64,000 nt of DNA from Scleromitrula shiraiana (GCA_028455995.1 JABELC010000011.1:248001-312000); one strand, 5' to 3'; shown: positions 34,920 through 46,218, numbered from the stretch's first letter. The notes: generated from the letters alone by a model not told the origin. Numbers and translations are program-made.

Positions 34920-36860
34920 ATGATGAAGTCGTCAGATCTAGACATTGAAGAGGAGTCATCGGTTTCAATCCCACATCATCCTTTAGGTCTTAAACCCTCA
35001 GGGAATCAATACACTGCTACCAGCAATGCACGTTATGGGATAGGTCCTTTTCAGATATTACCAGATGAAGTTTTGGCTATATTTCTTGAGTCATTAGATT
35101 CAGAGTTGCTCATATCACTGGGCTCCACTTGCAAGTTCTTGTATGCGTTCACTAGATTCGAGGAATTTTGGAAGCCTTTATTTATTGAGTGAGTCACCTT
35201 CTCCTTTCTTTCCTCGAATATATTTTGCTTTGCTGTTTTTGTGGCATTGGCTGGGGCGATTATTTTGGGTATTACGAACATATTTCTGTACAAAATGTTG
35301 CTTGTTCTACATCTGATTGGTTTAATATCAAGCTAGCAGTTTTGAGTTCTTATTTTCCACGAATTGGGAACATTGCAATGAAGGGTTTCGTAAGATCTAC
35401 TTTCAGGGGCAAACAGAATTATGGTCAATAATTTTGAGCAAATTGGTGATCAGAATAAAGGAAAGAGTTGTTAAAGAGCTTAGATTCGAAAATAGAACTC
35501 TAAAAGGGGCATCGAGTGGTATCCTTAAGAGCTGATAGAGGATACTATATAGTGTGTCTCGAATAAATATCATTAGCTTTACAAATAAACTAAATGCGCA
35601 TTATGTCAAGACTTATCACATGAATTGAATGCTAACAAATAAACCAGGTCATCCGTATCTAAATCAGGATCTTTCAAATGGCGAGGTTCCTGGCGTGCTA
35701 CCTATCTTAACATAGAGAGTAGCGATCTCTCCCAAATACAATGTGATAACGTATTCTCCGACGTACTATACCGACCATTTCTCTGCACCCACACACCACT
35801 CACACCATACACCACAAAAATCCCAGCCAAGAACGCCATTCCACGGCTAGAAAATCTTACTCCTGAAGAATTCTCCTCAACATGGAGCGATAAACCTTTC
35901 ATTCTTACTCAACCCGTCCAAGAATGGCCAGCTTACCATTCCTGGTCGACCGCCTCCCTCCTCGAACAATATGGACCTGTGAAATTCCGCGCCGAAGCAG
36001 TCGATTGGACGCTAGATACCTACATGTCATACATGAGCAACAGTAACGACGAATCACCGCTCTACCTATTCGACCGAGATTTCGTCACCAAAATGAATCT
36101 CCCCACCCCAACCAAAGATTCCTCCTCCACCTCCTCCTCCTCATCCCCCCCAGCCTACACAATCCCCACCTGTTTCGGCGAAGACCTCTTCAAAGTCCTC
36201 GGCCCTCACCGCCCCGACGACAAATGGCTAATAATAGGCCCCACCCGCTCCGGCTCAACCTACCACAAAGACCCCAACGCAACATCCGCCTGGAACGCCG
36301 TCCTGCGCGGCTCAAAATACTGGATCATGTTTCCCTCGTCCGCATCCAGCCCCCCACCCCCCGGCGTCTTTGTGTCCCCCGACCAAAGCGAAGTCACCAG
36401 TCCCCTCAGCATCTCCGAATGGCTGCTCGGCTTCCACGCCGAAGCGCGCCGCACGCCGGGTTGCGTGGAGGGCATTTGCGCGGCGGGCGAGGTCCTGCAT
36501 GTTCCGAGTGGGTGGTGGCATTTGGTGGTTAATATTGAGGATAGTATAGCTTTGACGCAGAATTTTGTGCCCAGGGCGCATTTGGTGGGGGTGGTGGAGT
36601 TTTTGAGGGATAAGAGGGAGCAGGTTTCGGGGTTTAGGAAGGAGGTGGTGGATCCATATGGGATGTTTTTGGAGGGGATGAAGAGGGAGTATCCGGATTT
36701 GTTGGATGAGGCGTTGGTGGTTTTGGAGAGGAGGGCGGAGGGGAGGAAGAGGAAATGGGATGTTGCGGTTGCGAATGAGAGGGGCGATGGAGATGGGAAT
36801 GGGAATGGGGGTGGTTTTAGTTTTGGGTTTGGTGATGATAGTGATGAGGAGGTGCCTTAG
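34920..36860 (+). CDS. F-box plus JmjC-domain 2-oxoglutarate oxygenase-like protein
   Basis: Exons 34920-35188 and 35648-36860; 493 aa in frame. An F-box lies at ~41-85 (PFQILPDEVLAIFLESLDSE). A JmjC cupin follows with Fe(II) ligands His296 and Asp298 in TYHKDPNATSAWNAV, and distal His381 in PSGWWHLVVN. The junction gives FIESSVSKSGSFKWRGSWRATYL, matching the usual linker of the JMJD6-like fungal group. The C-terminus is a Gly/Asp/Glu-rich disordered tail ending DDSDEEVP. F-box proteins recruit SCF ubiquitin ligase, and JMJD6-like enzymes hydroxylate lysyl residues or demethylate; the substrate here is unknown. The 459-nt intron is far longer than any other in the window. The ATG at 34920 or the next codon (34923) may be used. 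Confidence 0.88.
35189..35647 (+). other. Unusually long intron separating F-box and JmjC exons
   Basis: GTGAGT donor and ACCAG acceptor, 459 nt. Joining across it restores the frame and a family-like linker. It contains no repeat I can identify and no good internal exon. Other introns in the window are mostly 45-130 nt. Confidence 0.7.
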
Positions 36861-37196
36861 ATATTTATATATTGATACATATGTTCTCACATTGTAAACC
36901 TTGTTATAGATTATAAATTCTCCGTGTTATACTCTATATATACATTGAGCTCGGATCCCATTTCTTACAACAGCTATATGTCCATCCATACCTTCACCTA
37001 AGCTTACATAGCCAATACTCCATAAAGTACTCCGTAGGTACCTTAAATATATCACTACTTTTCCTTTCCTTCCCTTTCCCCAGGAACGCCTACCCAGATC
37101 CCCCATCCCGTATAATTCAAAACGCCAACCTTATATCACCCTATCCATATCCAATACATACCCAGATCCGACTCTTTGCCCATCAATTGAACGCAT
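36861..37196. other. Convergent intergenic region
   Basis: 336 bp of 3' flanks between the JmjC gene and EAF6. Nothing else seen. Confidence 0.5.
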
Positions 37197-37919
37197 TTAT
37201 TTCCTAACCGCGCCAAAATTGGTTCTTGCCTTCTTCGTCTCCTTAGGATTCGAATCGGTCTCACTATCATCACCCGCCAAGCTCTTCTTATTCTTCTTAC
37301 TGCCGCCCTTTCCCGATGTCGTCGACGTCGGCGTGGGGTGATTCGATGCGCTTTCGCCCTTCTGGAAACTAGTCGAAAGTGGTGTCGGAGCCTGCGCTGC
37401 AATTGGTGTCGAGGATGCCGATGGAACTGGAGAATCCTATAGGAATGAGCAAAAATCCATATTAGCAATTTTTCGCAAATTCGCCACACACTTCACACTT
37501 TGCGATACCCCCAATTCCATATAAGAGAACACTGATAGGAAACTCACACTGCTGCTCCCACTATTCCATGTAACCGAACTGCTCGAAAATGGCCTCTGGA
37601 TCTCCCCTCCAGCACCCTTCCTTCCAACCCCCGCTCCCCTCCCTACGCCACCCATCCCCAATCCCTTCGTATACCCCTCAAAGCCGAGAATAATGTTTCC
37701 CTGCGGCGTATCCTCCAAATACTTCGTCTCCTCTTTAAAGATCTTCTCCTCCGCACGCTGCAACGTGTGCTCCAACTCGCGCTTCTTGAGCAGCAGCGCC
37801 GTGAGATGCGTGCGCGTTTTGTCGTAATATGGGAGACCGGCCGTGCCAGCCAAGTCGCTGGCAGTTGGCGCGCTGTTTTCGTTTTGCGTGGTGCTGGTTG
37901 TTTTGATCGTGCTGGACAT
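37197..37919 (-). CDS. EAF6: Chromatin modification-related protein EAF6 (NuA4 subunit)
   Basis: Small subunit of the NuA4 histone acetyltransferase complex (also of NuA3 in yeast). Exons 37919-37548 and 37436-37197. A 111-nt intron with a GTGAGT donor gives 203 aa in frame. Residues ~40-85 form the conserved helix and motif: LTALLLKKRELEHTLQRAEE, then IFKEETKYLEDTPQGNIILG and FEGYTKG. The rest is Ser/Thr/Pro-rich with a basic patch (GSKKNKKS), and it ends KKARTNFGAVRK*, the usual fungal EAF6 tail. Nuclear. Confidence 0.93.
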
Positions 37920-38406
37920 GGTGATTGAGGGGCCCCCGTGAATGGGGGGTGCGGTGCGAATGAGTTGTGTGTTGTGTGGTTTGTAGGTTAAGGAGATGTG
38001 TGTTTGCGCAAATCGATTTGGAGGAGCCGGGGAGCTTAGGGCACGGACGTCATAAATTATTGAGCTTTTGCTCTTATCCGCTTATCCGGTTATCGAAGGG
38101 GCTTGGCATTTAAGTACCGGCAGTACGGATGTACAGTACCAACTGTTTAATGGATTGGTTCTGGAAAGCCATATACGAATAGAGTTACGGTTTGAACAAA
38201 AGATGAATCTCCAATGCGGCTATCAATACTGATCAAAAAGGTTCAAGGGTAGAGATAAAATTTGCTATTGGGTCAAATAGTCTCACAATATCGTTGCATT
38301 TTGGAATTGTCAATTGTTACGGATATTTTGTTTGTCACGCCGGATTCCTTAAGAGCTAATTACTTTCTGTTTACAGTTCCTTATGCCTAAAACGTATTAT
38401 GTTTCC
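37920..38406. promoter_or_regulatory. Intergenic, EAF6 promoter side
   Basis: 487 bp upstream of EAF6 and downstream of the SR-like gene, both on the minus strand. No ORF or repeat of note. Confidence 0.4.
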
Positions 38407-40175
38407 TCAATGAGCGTTAGCATGAGCTTTTGAATGTTCGGTGGTGCTCGAAGTTCTCATCTTCTTGATCCTTTCCCTTAACAGCCTTTCTCGTAGCTCA
38501 CTAGCTAATTTCTGCGGATCCCTTTTCAATTTCTGCGATCGAGATAGACGAGTCAGCAAGACCCCAATGCAAACTTGATTGTCTTCTGAAGTACCAAAAA
38601 TTCTCCCTGTTGCCTTATGAATCACCACCTACCGCTTCCGAGGGCTCGCTTGATTCGGCTTCGTGCGTAGTTTTAACATCCCGAGTTGGTGATCCCTTGT
38701 CGCTTTGCCCTTTAACATCAGCCCTTTTGTCCTTCTCCTCTTCTGAACCTGAAGATATGCTCCTCCGCCTTTCAGTCGAGGGATCGTATCTCTGCATTGA
38801 ACGACGGCGCTGTCTGTTGTTATTTCTTCCATCACGGCTACCATTCCTGATGGAACTTCTGCGACGTCTTCGCGGGGGGGAAATGCTGCGGCTGATGCTT
38901 CGAGTTAGCCGATGTTCATTACGATTGCGTTCCTTGCGTCCATTCCGATCATCATCTCCACCGGGACTTGGAGATGCGCTAGTTCTACTACGTGGAGACG
39001 GGCTTCGGCTTAATGATCGAGAAGTCGATCGCGATCGCGATCTAGACCTAGAACTCGAGTTACGGCGACGGTGTTTTGGTGGCGGTGAGCGGCTCAAAGA
39101 TTCTGACGGAGACCTTCTTCGCTTTCGTGGTGGAGACCGTGACCTATCTGAGAGTGATGGAGATCTACGTCGCTGTCTTCGATCTGGACTTCTAATTCGT
39201 CCCCTGCCACCTCTACCATTGTTGCGCCTGATTGGTGATCTTGACCTATGCCTACGAGGAGATGGCGATCGTGATGCCGATGGTGAACGACGTCTTGGTG
39301 GAGAGCGCGAGTTTGATGTAGATCTCGATGGTGACCTAGAGCGTGATCGAGATGGCCTTCTGCGCTCGTCCCGTCTACTACGGCCTGCAGGAACATAAGT
39401 ATCGGATTCCCTTCGAAATGAGTCTCGTCCTCCACGAGGGGACCTTGAGTATCTGGGACCCCTTCTATCGAATCCTCTCCCGCCATCGCGATCGAAAGCT
39501 CTATCTCCACGACCACCACCACGCCAACTATCGCCTCGCCCACGGCCACCGCGTTCGCCTCGTTCACGATTTCTTATAGCATGCATCTCACGATCTCTTC
39601 GTTGCTCGTCTTCGCGTCTGCGGCGCGCCTCATCTGCGGCTTGCTCTGCTTGTATCTTGCTAGATGTCAGTCCACAACTTGTATAACCCGGAGCTATATA
39701 TACCTTTTCTTGTATCAACTCTAACTTCTTGGCTTCTAGCAGTTCCTTCGGAACTCCCTGTGGATTCGTTTGGGCACTTAGGCAGAGCTTCCATAGTTCT
39801 TTGCAGAAAGCCGGGGTATCTTTGTCGAGAAATCCTGTAAGTGATATTTGTAGCTTTTTGATGTCCGGCTAGAGTAAAATATTAGCTTAGAAGATTTTAG
39901 TAGCTTAAAATGTCCTACATATCGAGATCCTTCGATCAGATTAAAACAGAGCTCAATCACAACATCATCTTCGTTCCCAAGAATATCGGAAATCTTGCCT
40001 GCAATCCATCTAAGTTGCACAAGAAGGTCAGTCTGTTTTTCACTCAATCTGATAAGCTCTTGTACACATACTTTTTCATCACCTCTAGGTTAACCTTTTC
40101 AAAATCGACCTTCTGATTAAATTCTGGTGGAAACTTTGTAGTCCTCAACAATTTCGCATCAACAGATGTCGCCAT
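38407..40175 (-). CDS. PWI-domain, RS-rich splicing protein (SRRM1/SRm160-like)
   Basis: Five exons: 40175-40072, 40009-39919, 39868-39704, 39655-38633 and 38532-38407; 502 aa in frame. The PWI domain is at ~12-95, with FNQKVDFEKVNLEVMKKWIA restored by splicing, then ILGNEDDVVIELCFNLIE. Residues ~140-440 are dense in Arg/Ser, RSP and RGG repeats. The last exon adds KLKRDPQKLASELRERLLRE, a tail typical of fungal SRRM1 homologues. PWI proteins bind nucleic acid and act as splicing and 3'-processing co-activators. The third intron (39656-39703, 48 nt) is a multiple of three with no stop, so its retention would give an in-frame isoform 16 residues longer. Long antisense frames over the RS region are artefacts. 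Confidence 0.92.
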
Positions 40176-41122
40176 CGTAGCCGTTGTTGTGAGCTACTGA
40201 CGTTGTGTCTGAAGGTTAATCAAATTATTAAGGATGAAGAGTTCCTAAAGTTCGACAAAGTCACTAAGGTTGAAGCGCGTTTGCGGCATAAGCATTTCGT
40301 CACGAATTATGAGTCGCTTAGTTGAATGATAGTGGGGCTTCATGACTCGCATACACTTCGGCTTCACTCTCCACATGTGCACTTTTATCAGCAATCATCA
40401 GAACAATACTCGTCCGTTCAGACTTTCAGGTGCTAGACTATCTACATATTAGATCATTTTCAATGATCAGATAAGATACATCTCAATCATAATAAATGCT
40501 AGTAGCTGATGTTGACGTTCAAATATGATATATCTAGCTGATATACAACTTCTATGTTGAACATATATAACTGCAATGTCTATATATCGAGAAGACATTC
40601 AGAACCGAATCAGTTTGAGAGACTTTTCAGTATCTATATTCTAAATAAGTGTTTTAATTGATCCAGTTCAGATTACGTCTGAATGTCCATGTATCCTAAA
40701 ATGGATCAGCTCAATTCAACGATGCGCCTCTTATAACTCACATTGATCTAAGTCGGGAGCACAAATAGAAAGGACTATCTACATAATAGGCAGTTACCTA
40801 AGAAATCTTTTTGGGTCAACTAAAGCTTACTTGCATGTTGAGCTACTTGTATTTCGACAGCTCCTTCTTCTTGTATTAGCAATGTTACAAATGAAGAAGG
40901 ATTGACCAACTTCAAAATGGTAGATAATATATTCCCTCTCTTACTTCACTTTTCTCCAACATCAATTACAAACATCAACATTCATTTTCAAGTATTCATT
41001 CGTTTTATTTGCATTCTTTATCTTTGAATTTGCTCACAAACTCCCAATTAAGTTACCAGAGTCGCTGGACAGTATAGGCTTCCACTGCGGCTCAAGATAT
41101 ACTTAGTTCACGGGCCAATTTA
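40176..41122. promoter_or_regulatory. Divergent intergenic region
   Basis: 947 bp between the SRRM1-like gene and the unknown gene at 41123, AT-rich. It holds both promoters. A pyrimidine-rich stretch (about 40930-41000) lies ~120-190 bp before the 41123 start and may mark the transcription start. Confidence 0.45.
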
Positions 41123-42497
41123 ATGGCAGACCTCGAATCAAGTCAACCCCTTGTTTGTGAGATTCCAAATTCTTTTGATCAAGTTTCATCATCATCCTCA
41201 ATCTCTGGAAATTCGGATCCAGGTCTTGAAACTCCGCTTCCTAGCCTTTCAGCTGCTCATTTCTCGAAGTTTGTCGAGAACTGTGCCGTTTCACCCAATC
41301 TGACTGAAATATCGGAAGAGGTGGTCGTATACAACTGCTCTAAGCTCCCATCACCAACTTTCCCAATGGATAAGGGTAAAGGCTTGGAGGTTACCACCTT
41401 CGCCAATTTTGAGGTTCTCCCAGAAATATCTCGTAGCCCAACAGATTCGTTATTGACACAACAAGGTAAATAATTTCTATGCAGTCGACACTTCATAGCT
41501 AATTTAATCCAACTTAGACAATCAAGTCGATGGCCCCTCTTCTGCTTTGATAGTCCACCGCCCCATCTATCCGGGTCCAACTGATTTCTCTCAACAAGAA
41601 CTGGCACCAATATCATACACACCTCAAACGGTTAGCCTCGGTAAGGATGGATACAAGATGTCAATGAAGATCAAAAAGGACGGCTACAAAATGTCAATGA
41701 AGATTAAACAGAAGGAGAACAGCGACTCTCAAAAGGGAGGAACTTCCCCAGAATCATCGGGCGAGAACTGTGGGGACTTCAAAACGGCACCAGAAACGCC
41801 TAATAGACGCGAGATGGACGGCTCTTACGAAATGCCTGCTTTCTTCTCTGGTACAACCATTCATGACTTTGCTAGAGTTTCTGAACAATTTCGAGGCCCG
41901 TGTGCGGAAGTAAGTCCAAGAACTAGCGTCTGGGACGAAAACCATCAAGATTCTTCGAATATAACAAAGTTCTTGTCCATGAATATGGGTGACGCATATA
42001 TGGACTCCTCCCATCTCGTAGAACCTACTGATGCAGCACCAGCTTGTTTAGGGCAATCAGATGGGCCAGCAGCTCCTGTTCCTGCCGTCCTCACCGAAGC
42101 TACTGATGCCGCTCCAGTCTCTGAAGTTCCAGAAGTACCTAACCCCGTTGACAAACCTGCTAAACGTAGAGAGAAAGCTGTGAAGAAGTTCCGCACCGGT
42201 GTTCGAAAATGCAGAAAGGCATGCTTAAGAACACCAGTTCTTGTTGTGATGGTTGGAACAGAACTTGCTGGACCAACAAAAGTGGCACTTGAGAACGTTG
42301 GAGCGGGATTACCTGCAAACCTTGGGGGTCCACCAGCCGCACCCACCCCTACTATTCCAGAATGGCAACGAAAGATGTCCCTCCGTACCAGGGAAAAATT
42401 CAATAAGATGGAAAAGGTGCTTATGGGACGTCATAGCGAGGGAGATGAAGTTGACGATCTTAGTCCATGCTGTCAGGATATGGAAGTGGAGACATGA
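41123..42497 (+). CDS. Unknown, largely disordered protein with internal 11-residue duplication
   Basis: Exons 41123-41465 and 41518-42497; a 52-nt intron (GTAAAT donor, ACTTAG acceptor) gives 440 aa in frame. No known domain. Ser/Pro/Glu-rich throughout, with Ala/Pro-rich stretches (~300-340), a basic patch (KRREKAVKKFRTGVRKCRKA), and a C-terminal piece WQRKMSLRTREKFNKMEKVL that may be helical. It contains two adjacent copies of KDGYKMSMKIK (33 bp each, 41643-41675 and 41676-41708). Probably lineage-restricted. The spliced frame and synonymous-only divergence of the repeat favour a real protein. Confidence 0.6.
41643..41708 (+). repeat. 33-bp in-frame tandem duplication within the coding region
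   Basis: Two adjacent 33-bp copies, each encoding the same 11 residues. They differ at four positions, all third codon positions and all synonymous. Confidence 0.95.
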
Positions 42498-42693
42498 AGC
42501 TAAGATGTGGGTGGTTCAACGTTGGGTTTAAGGACGCAAGATTCTCATACACCCTATGGCACCGAACATGATAATACCTAGATACACTTAATGTTAAAAA
42601 CATACCTACATGACTGGTAGCCAGTGAATATCAATGTTGCCAGGAACTGTGATTAAGCTTTCTATTCTATATAATTCTTCCATTACACATTAG

Positions 42694-43645
42694 TTACTGA
42701 CTGCTAACTCTCAAATACTTTGATTGAGCAATCTTCTCTCTTTCCTTCAACTCGTTCTCAGCCCGCTTTTCCATCACTTGGTCAACTCGTAGCTGTGGTA
42801 TTCTCCTTCCTGCATCTGCCCGGTGTCGTAATTGATCCCTTTGCTTATGATATTTCAATAACCGCTTTGCTCTCAATAAATCCTCATCTGGCTGTAAAAG
42901 AACCATAGTTAGTAAATACATACATACATGTAGCGAAACAATAAAGTTAGAAAATAGATATAATACATACCTCATGCAGACTGCTCTTCGTAGAGCTCCC
43001 GCTGCTATTCCTACTATGAGAACTCTGCGAACCCCCCTTCTCAGGAACAGGACTATCGCCGCCTCTCGGCGAACTAGAATCGCTTACAGGATAGCAAGAC
43101 GGATTTGGGATTGGCGACGAAGCGCGGGAAAACCGGGTATTGAGCGTGGGACGCGTGGTCGTGGGTGAAGAGGTAGATGAGGTTTGGGTGGTGACGGTGG
43201 GATGGGGGAGAGAGAAACTGGAGATGCGACGGCCCAATTGGTCGAATTTGGGGGGTGGGGTTCTGTGGATGGAGGTGCGTAGGTTTTTGGTGGGGAGCTT
43301 GTCGAGGGTGTGGAGGAGGGCGTAGGCTGCGCGGGGGGGCTGGTGAGGGTGAGAGGTGTTAGTTTGGCTTGAAGGGGGATGCGGGGGGAGATGGGGATGG
43401 GGATGGTGATGGTGATATAGTTGGTGGAGATGAGTGCTATTAGTATCTCATAATGTTTGGGGCAATGAGAATTCCAACATTGAAGCTTGGAATTGAGGGG
43501 AATTTTGCGTTGTGGATAGTGAGGAGTGGCGAAGAAATAGACGGGGTGAACATACAGCTTTTTGGAGAGAATTAAGATCAGCGAGGACCTGTGCGATTGA
43601 AAGAGTTGGGTTTGGAGGTAGAGAGGAAGCTGATGAAGATTCCAT
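42694..43645 (-). CDS. Unknown Ser/Pro-rich protein with basic helical C-terminus
   Basis: Proposed exons 43645-43556, 43339-42971 and 42891-42694, phase 0 at both junctions, 218 aa. The second junction (GTATGT...TTTTACAG) is strong. The first uses a long 216-nt intron, and its acceptor (CACCAG at 43340) is chosen because it keeps the frame; another exon inside it is possible. N-terminal helix LSIAQVLADLNSLQKA runs into PPRAAYALLHTLDKLPTKNL. The middle is Ser/Thr/Pro-rich. The C-terminus is a charged helix (LLRAKRLLKYHKQRDQLRHR ... ELKEREKIAQSKYL). No family recognised. Divergent from the FAHD1-like gene, 307 bp between starts. Confidence 0.6.
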
Positions 43646-43952
43646 GTTCGGCTGGAGCTATTCTTGTGTCGAATTCGTCGAAATTCAATGCCTGCATTGA
43701 TGGAGGTCTTTCTCAGAAATGACCATCCAGGTTGTTGTGTAATAAGATCTTCGTCAATTTCCTATGAGCTCTAAATGCCATGAAGCTAGTGCCACCGATC
43801 CCCGAAGTGGGGTTTCCCCACTATGCGCTCCAGGGCCGAGACTGACACTAGAGTTGAGTAACACCTTCTACGAAAGTAACATTGAAACCTCATTTTTTGG
43901 ATATTGTACATAAAAGCCCAGTGTTTGCATTTCCTGTATAAATTCTTTCATC
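43646..43952. promoter_or_regulatory. Divergent promoter with palindromic GTGGGG/CCCCAC pair
   Basis: 307 bp between two divergent start codons. It contains a GC-rich inverted repeat, GTGGGG (43807-43812), TTT, CCCCAC (43816-43821), overlapping a second stem CCCC (43800-43803)/GGGG (43809-43812). GTGGGG on each strand fits the CreA/Mig1 site SYGGRG, and CTCCAG at 43829-43834 (CTGGAG on the minus strand) fits too. Carbon-catabolite control is therefore possible; this is inference from a short degenerate consensus. Confidence 0.45.
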
Positions 43953-44837
43953 ATGTCGTTGTTTTTCCGTCGTGGACTTTCCACAATGTCCCCATTCAAA
44001 TCTGCTTCGAAAGTTGTGTGTATTGGGAGGAATTACGCGTATGTTAATTATTTTCCTCCCACTTTCGCAGGAGTTTCCTCAATTGCATTTATACAAGACT
44101 ATGGAGTATTCATGTACGCAAGTAGCTAATCGATTGGATATAGTGATCATGTCACTGAATTGAACAATGCCAAACCCAAACAACCGTTCTTCTTCCTCAA
44201 GCCGACCTCCTCGATCCTCCCTCCGGATGCAGGAGCTGTGATCAGACCAAAGGGCGTAGATCTACATTATGAAGTGGAATTGGCTTTGATCATGGGGAAA
44301 CAGGTCAAGAATTTGGAGGCAGACAATGAGAAGGAGGCTTTGGATTCAATTGAGAGTGCGCATGTCGGATTAGTCATATCATAGCGAAACTGACGATTGG
44401 GAAATATAGGCTACGCATTAAGCATTGATATGACCGCACGCAATGCTCAAAATGAAGCAAAGAAGAAGGGTCTTCCATGGGACATTGCGAAGGGCTTCGA
44501 CACCTTTTTACCAATGAGCAACATTATTTCGAAGTCTGCAATTCCAGATCCACACAATGCCGAGTTGTATCTTACAGTCAACAACGAGCATCGACAAGCG
44601 GATTCTACAAATTTGATGTTATTCCGAATCCCAAGGATCTTGAGTGATATTTCCAAGGTTATGACTTTGAATAAGGGAGATATCGTCTTGACTGGCACAC
44701 CTAAGGGTGTTGGTCCAGTGGTTCCGGGAGATGTTATGAGAGCGGGCATCAAGGTTGGGGGTAAGGAATTAGAAGAAGGGAAGATTGAGGTAACAGTCGA
44801 GGAATCGACAAGTACATATGAGTTCAAAGAGACGTAA
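43953..44837 (+). CDS. FAH-family hydrolase, FAHD1-like acylpyruvase/oxaloacetate decarboxylase
   Basis: Exons 43953-44038, 44144-44355 and 44410-44837; 241 aa in frame. Introns start with GTATGT and GTGCGC. The N-terminus MSLFFRRGLSTMSPFKSASK is Arg/Ser-rich and may be a mitochondrial presequence. Family motifs: VVCIGRNYADHVTELN (completed by splicing), FLKPTSS, the metal-binding YEVELALIMGK, SIDMTARN, KGFDTFLP, and GDIVLTGTPKGVGPVVPGD. Length matches single-domain FAHD1, not two-domain fumarylacetoacetase. FAHD1 cleaves acylpyruvates and decarboxylates oxaloacetate using Mg2+. It converges with the HAAO gene, only 91 bp between stop codons. Confidence 0.93.
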
Positions 44838-44928
44838 AGAAGCTTCGTACATATATATATGTAACACCAGGATACCATAGCATGCTCGAAAGAGTCGATA
44901 CATTATTCATTATTCCTATATTCATTGA

Positions 44929-45582
44929 TTATGGCAAATTAGGGTCCTTGATAGACCCTGGAGGAGGGGCAGATTCCGCCATTGACCCACACTTCTTACA
45001 TTTCCTCCTCTCTTCACTCTCCTTGAATGAATTTACAGCCTCCTTAATCTGTGTGCCCAAATCCGTGCAATGAAAAGCAGCTTCCTCCACTACCTCTCGA
45101 CAATTCGTACAGTACCATCGCAATCTATCCAACGAACCTTCTGGTCTTGGTTGCTCCAGCACAATTCCGACGGTATCTGCGAATCGCACAGGGTTGTGTG
45201 GAGTATTCGGTGGTAGTAAGAACATTTCTCCTTCGCCAATGATTATATCTTTGAATTCGCCCTCGTCGACAACCTTAAGCATCATGGCTCCCTTGTATTG
45301 ATAAAACCATTCTGCGGTTTCATTGATGTGGTAATCAGTTCGCGCATTTGGGCCTCCTACAATCTGCTCAGGTTAGATTCTGCTGTCGGTATAGGTTAGA
45401 ATATAATGAGGGCGATAAATCGTACCATAACAGTCACATCTTTATTGTAAACGCAGTAATTGTTAATCGGAGGCTTCAAGAGATGAGAGTTCTCTTCGAG
45501 CCTGTAAAACTATTAAATCTAGAACTCATAGAGGAGTTTTGTGTACTTACCACTTAGGCATATTCAAAGGAGTTGAAAGCAT
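44929..45582 (-). CDS. BNA1: 3-hydroxyanthranilate 3,4-dioxygenase
   Basis: Kynurenine-pathway enzyme that opens the ring of 3-hydroxyanthranilate on the way to quinolinate and NAD. Three exons: 45582-45551, 45501-45426 and 45363-44929; 180 aa in frame. A tiny 32-nt first exon starts MLSTPLNMPKW. The second intron has a less usual GTACGA donor, and its acceptor (GAGCAG) restores VTVMIVGGPNARTDYHINE. Fe(II) ligands are His48, Glu54 (in ETAEWFYQYKG) and His92 (in PPNTPHNPVRF). A C-terminal rubredoxin-like four-cysteine site (WYCTNC ... RKCKKCG) is present, as in other fungal and bacterial HAAOs. Cytosolic. The call is firm. Confidence 0.96.
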
Positions 45583-46218
45583 ATTGGAAGATAATTTGTG
45601 ATTGTATTGTAATTGCGAATAGCTTATAAAGCTAGTTAATGATCTCAGAATATTATCAAATAGTTCTTAAGTTACCCCTCCATAATGTTTACGATATTGA
45701 ATTCCGGATAGAATTGATTGAGGGTGAATCTAGTAATAATTAAGATCTTTTATCTTAAGAGCTTATCTTTTATTAGTTAAGAGCTTAGGCCCACAGCATG
45801 CATGTATGGCGATGCGTGGTCACTGTTTTAGCTTTGTATGAGCACATTTGAGAAGAATAATAATAATAAAGAGGCAAGGTCATGTTGTATTTGACTGACT
45901 GCAGGAATTGAGTCGTGTTATTCAATATAGAAATACCTCTCAATAATAACGCAAACTTAAATCAATATTGTATGATACATAAATTTGATAACTATTCCAA
46001 TTCCTTCAAATACATATATTATCACATATTCAAACTTCCCATCCTTTCAAACTTTCAAACTTTCAAACTTGTCTTGTCTAGCACTTCCTTCTAAGTTCAA
46101 GTACTCACGGACATCCGCAACTCTAAGTCAAGCTAGAGACCATTACTGGTAGTACAACATAACAGATAAGGATTATTTTACTGTCGCGTCAACAATAACA
46201 ACTACATACAACTACATC
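45583..46218. promoter_or_regulatory. Divergent intergenic region, HAAO / copper transporter
   Basis: 636 bp, AT-rich, with a small CTTTCAAA repeat (about 46046-46070) in the presumed leader of the copper transporter. I looked for a TTTGCTC-type copper response element and did not find a clear one. Confidence 0.45.

Noticed and set aside
38610..39398. 262-codon plus-strand frame rich in Arg/Leu/Asp
   Set aside because: Antisense shadow of the RS-repeat region of the SRRM1-like gene.
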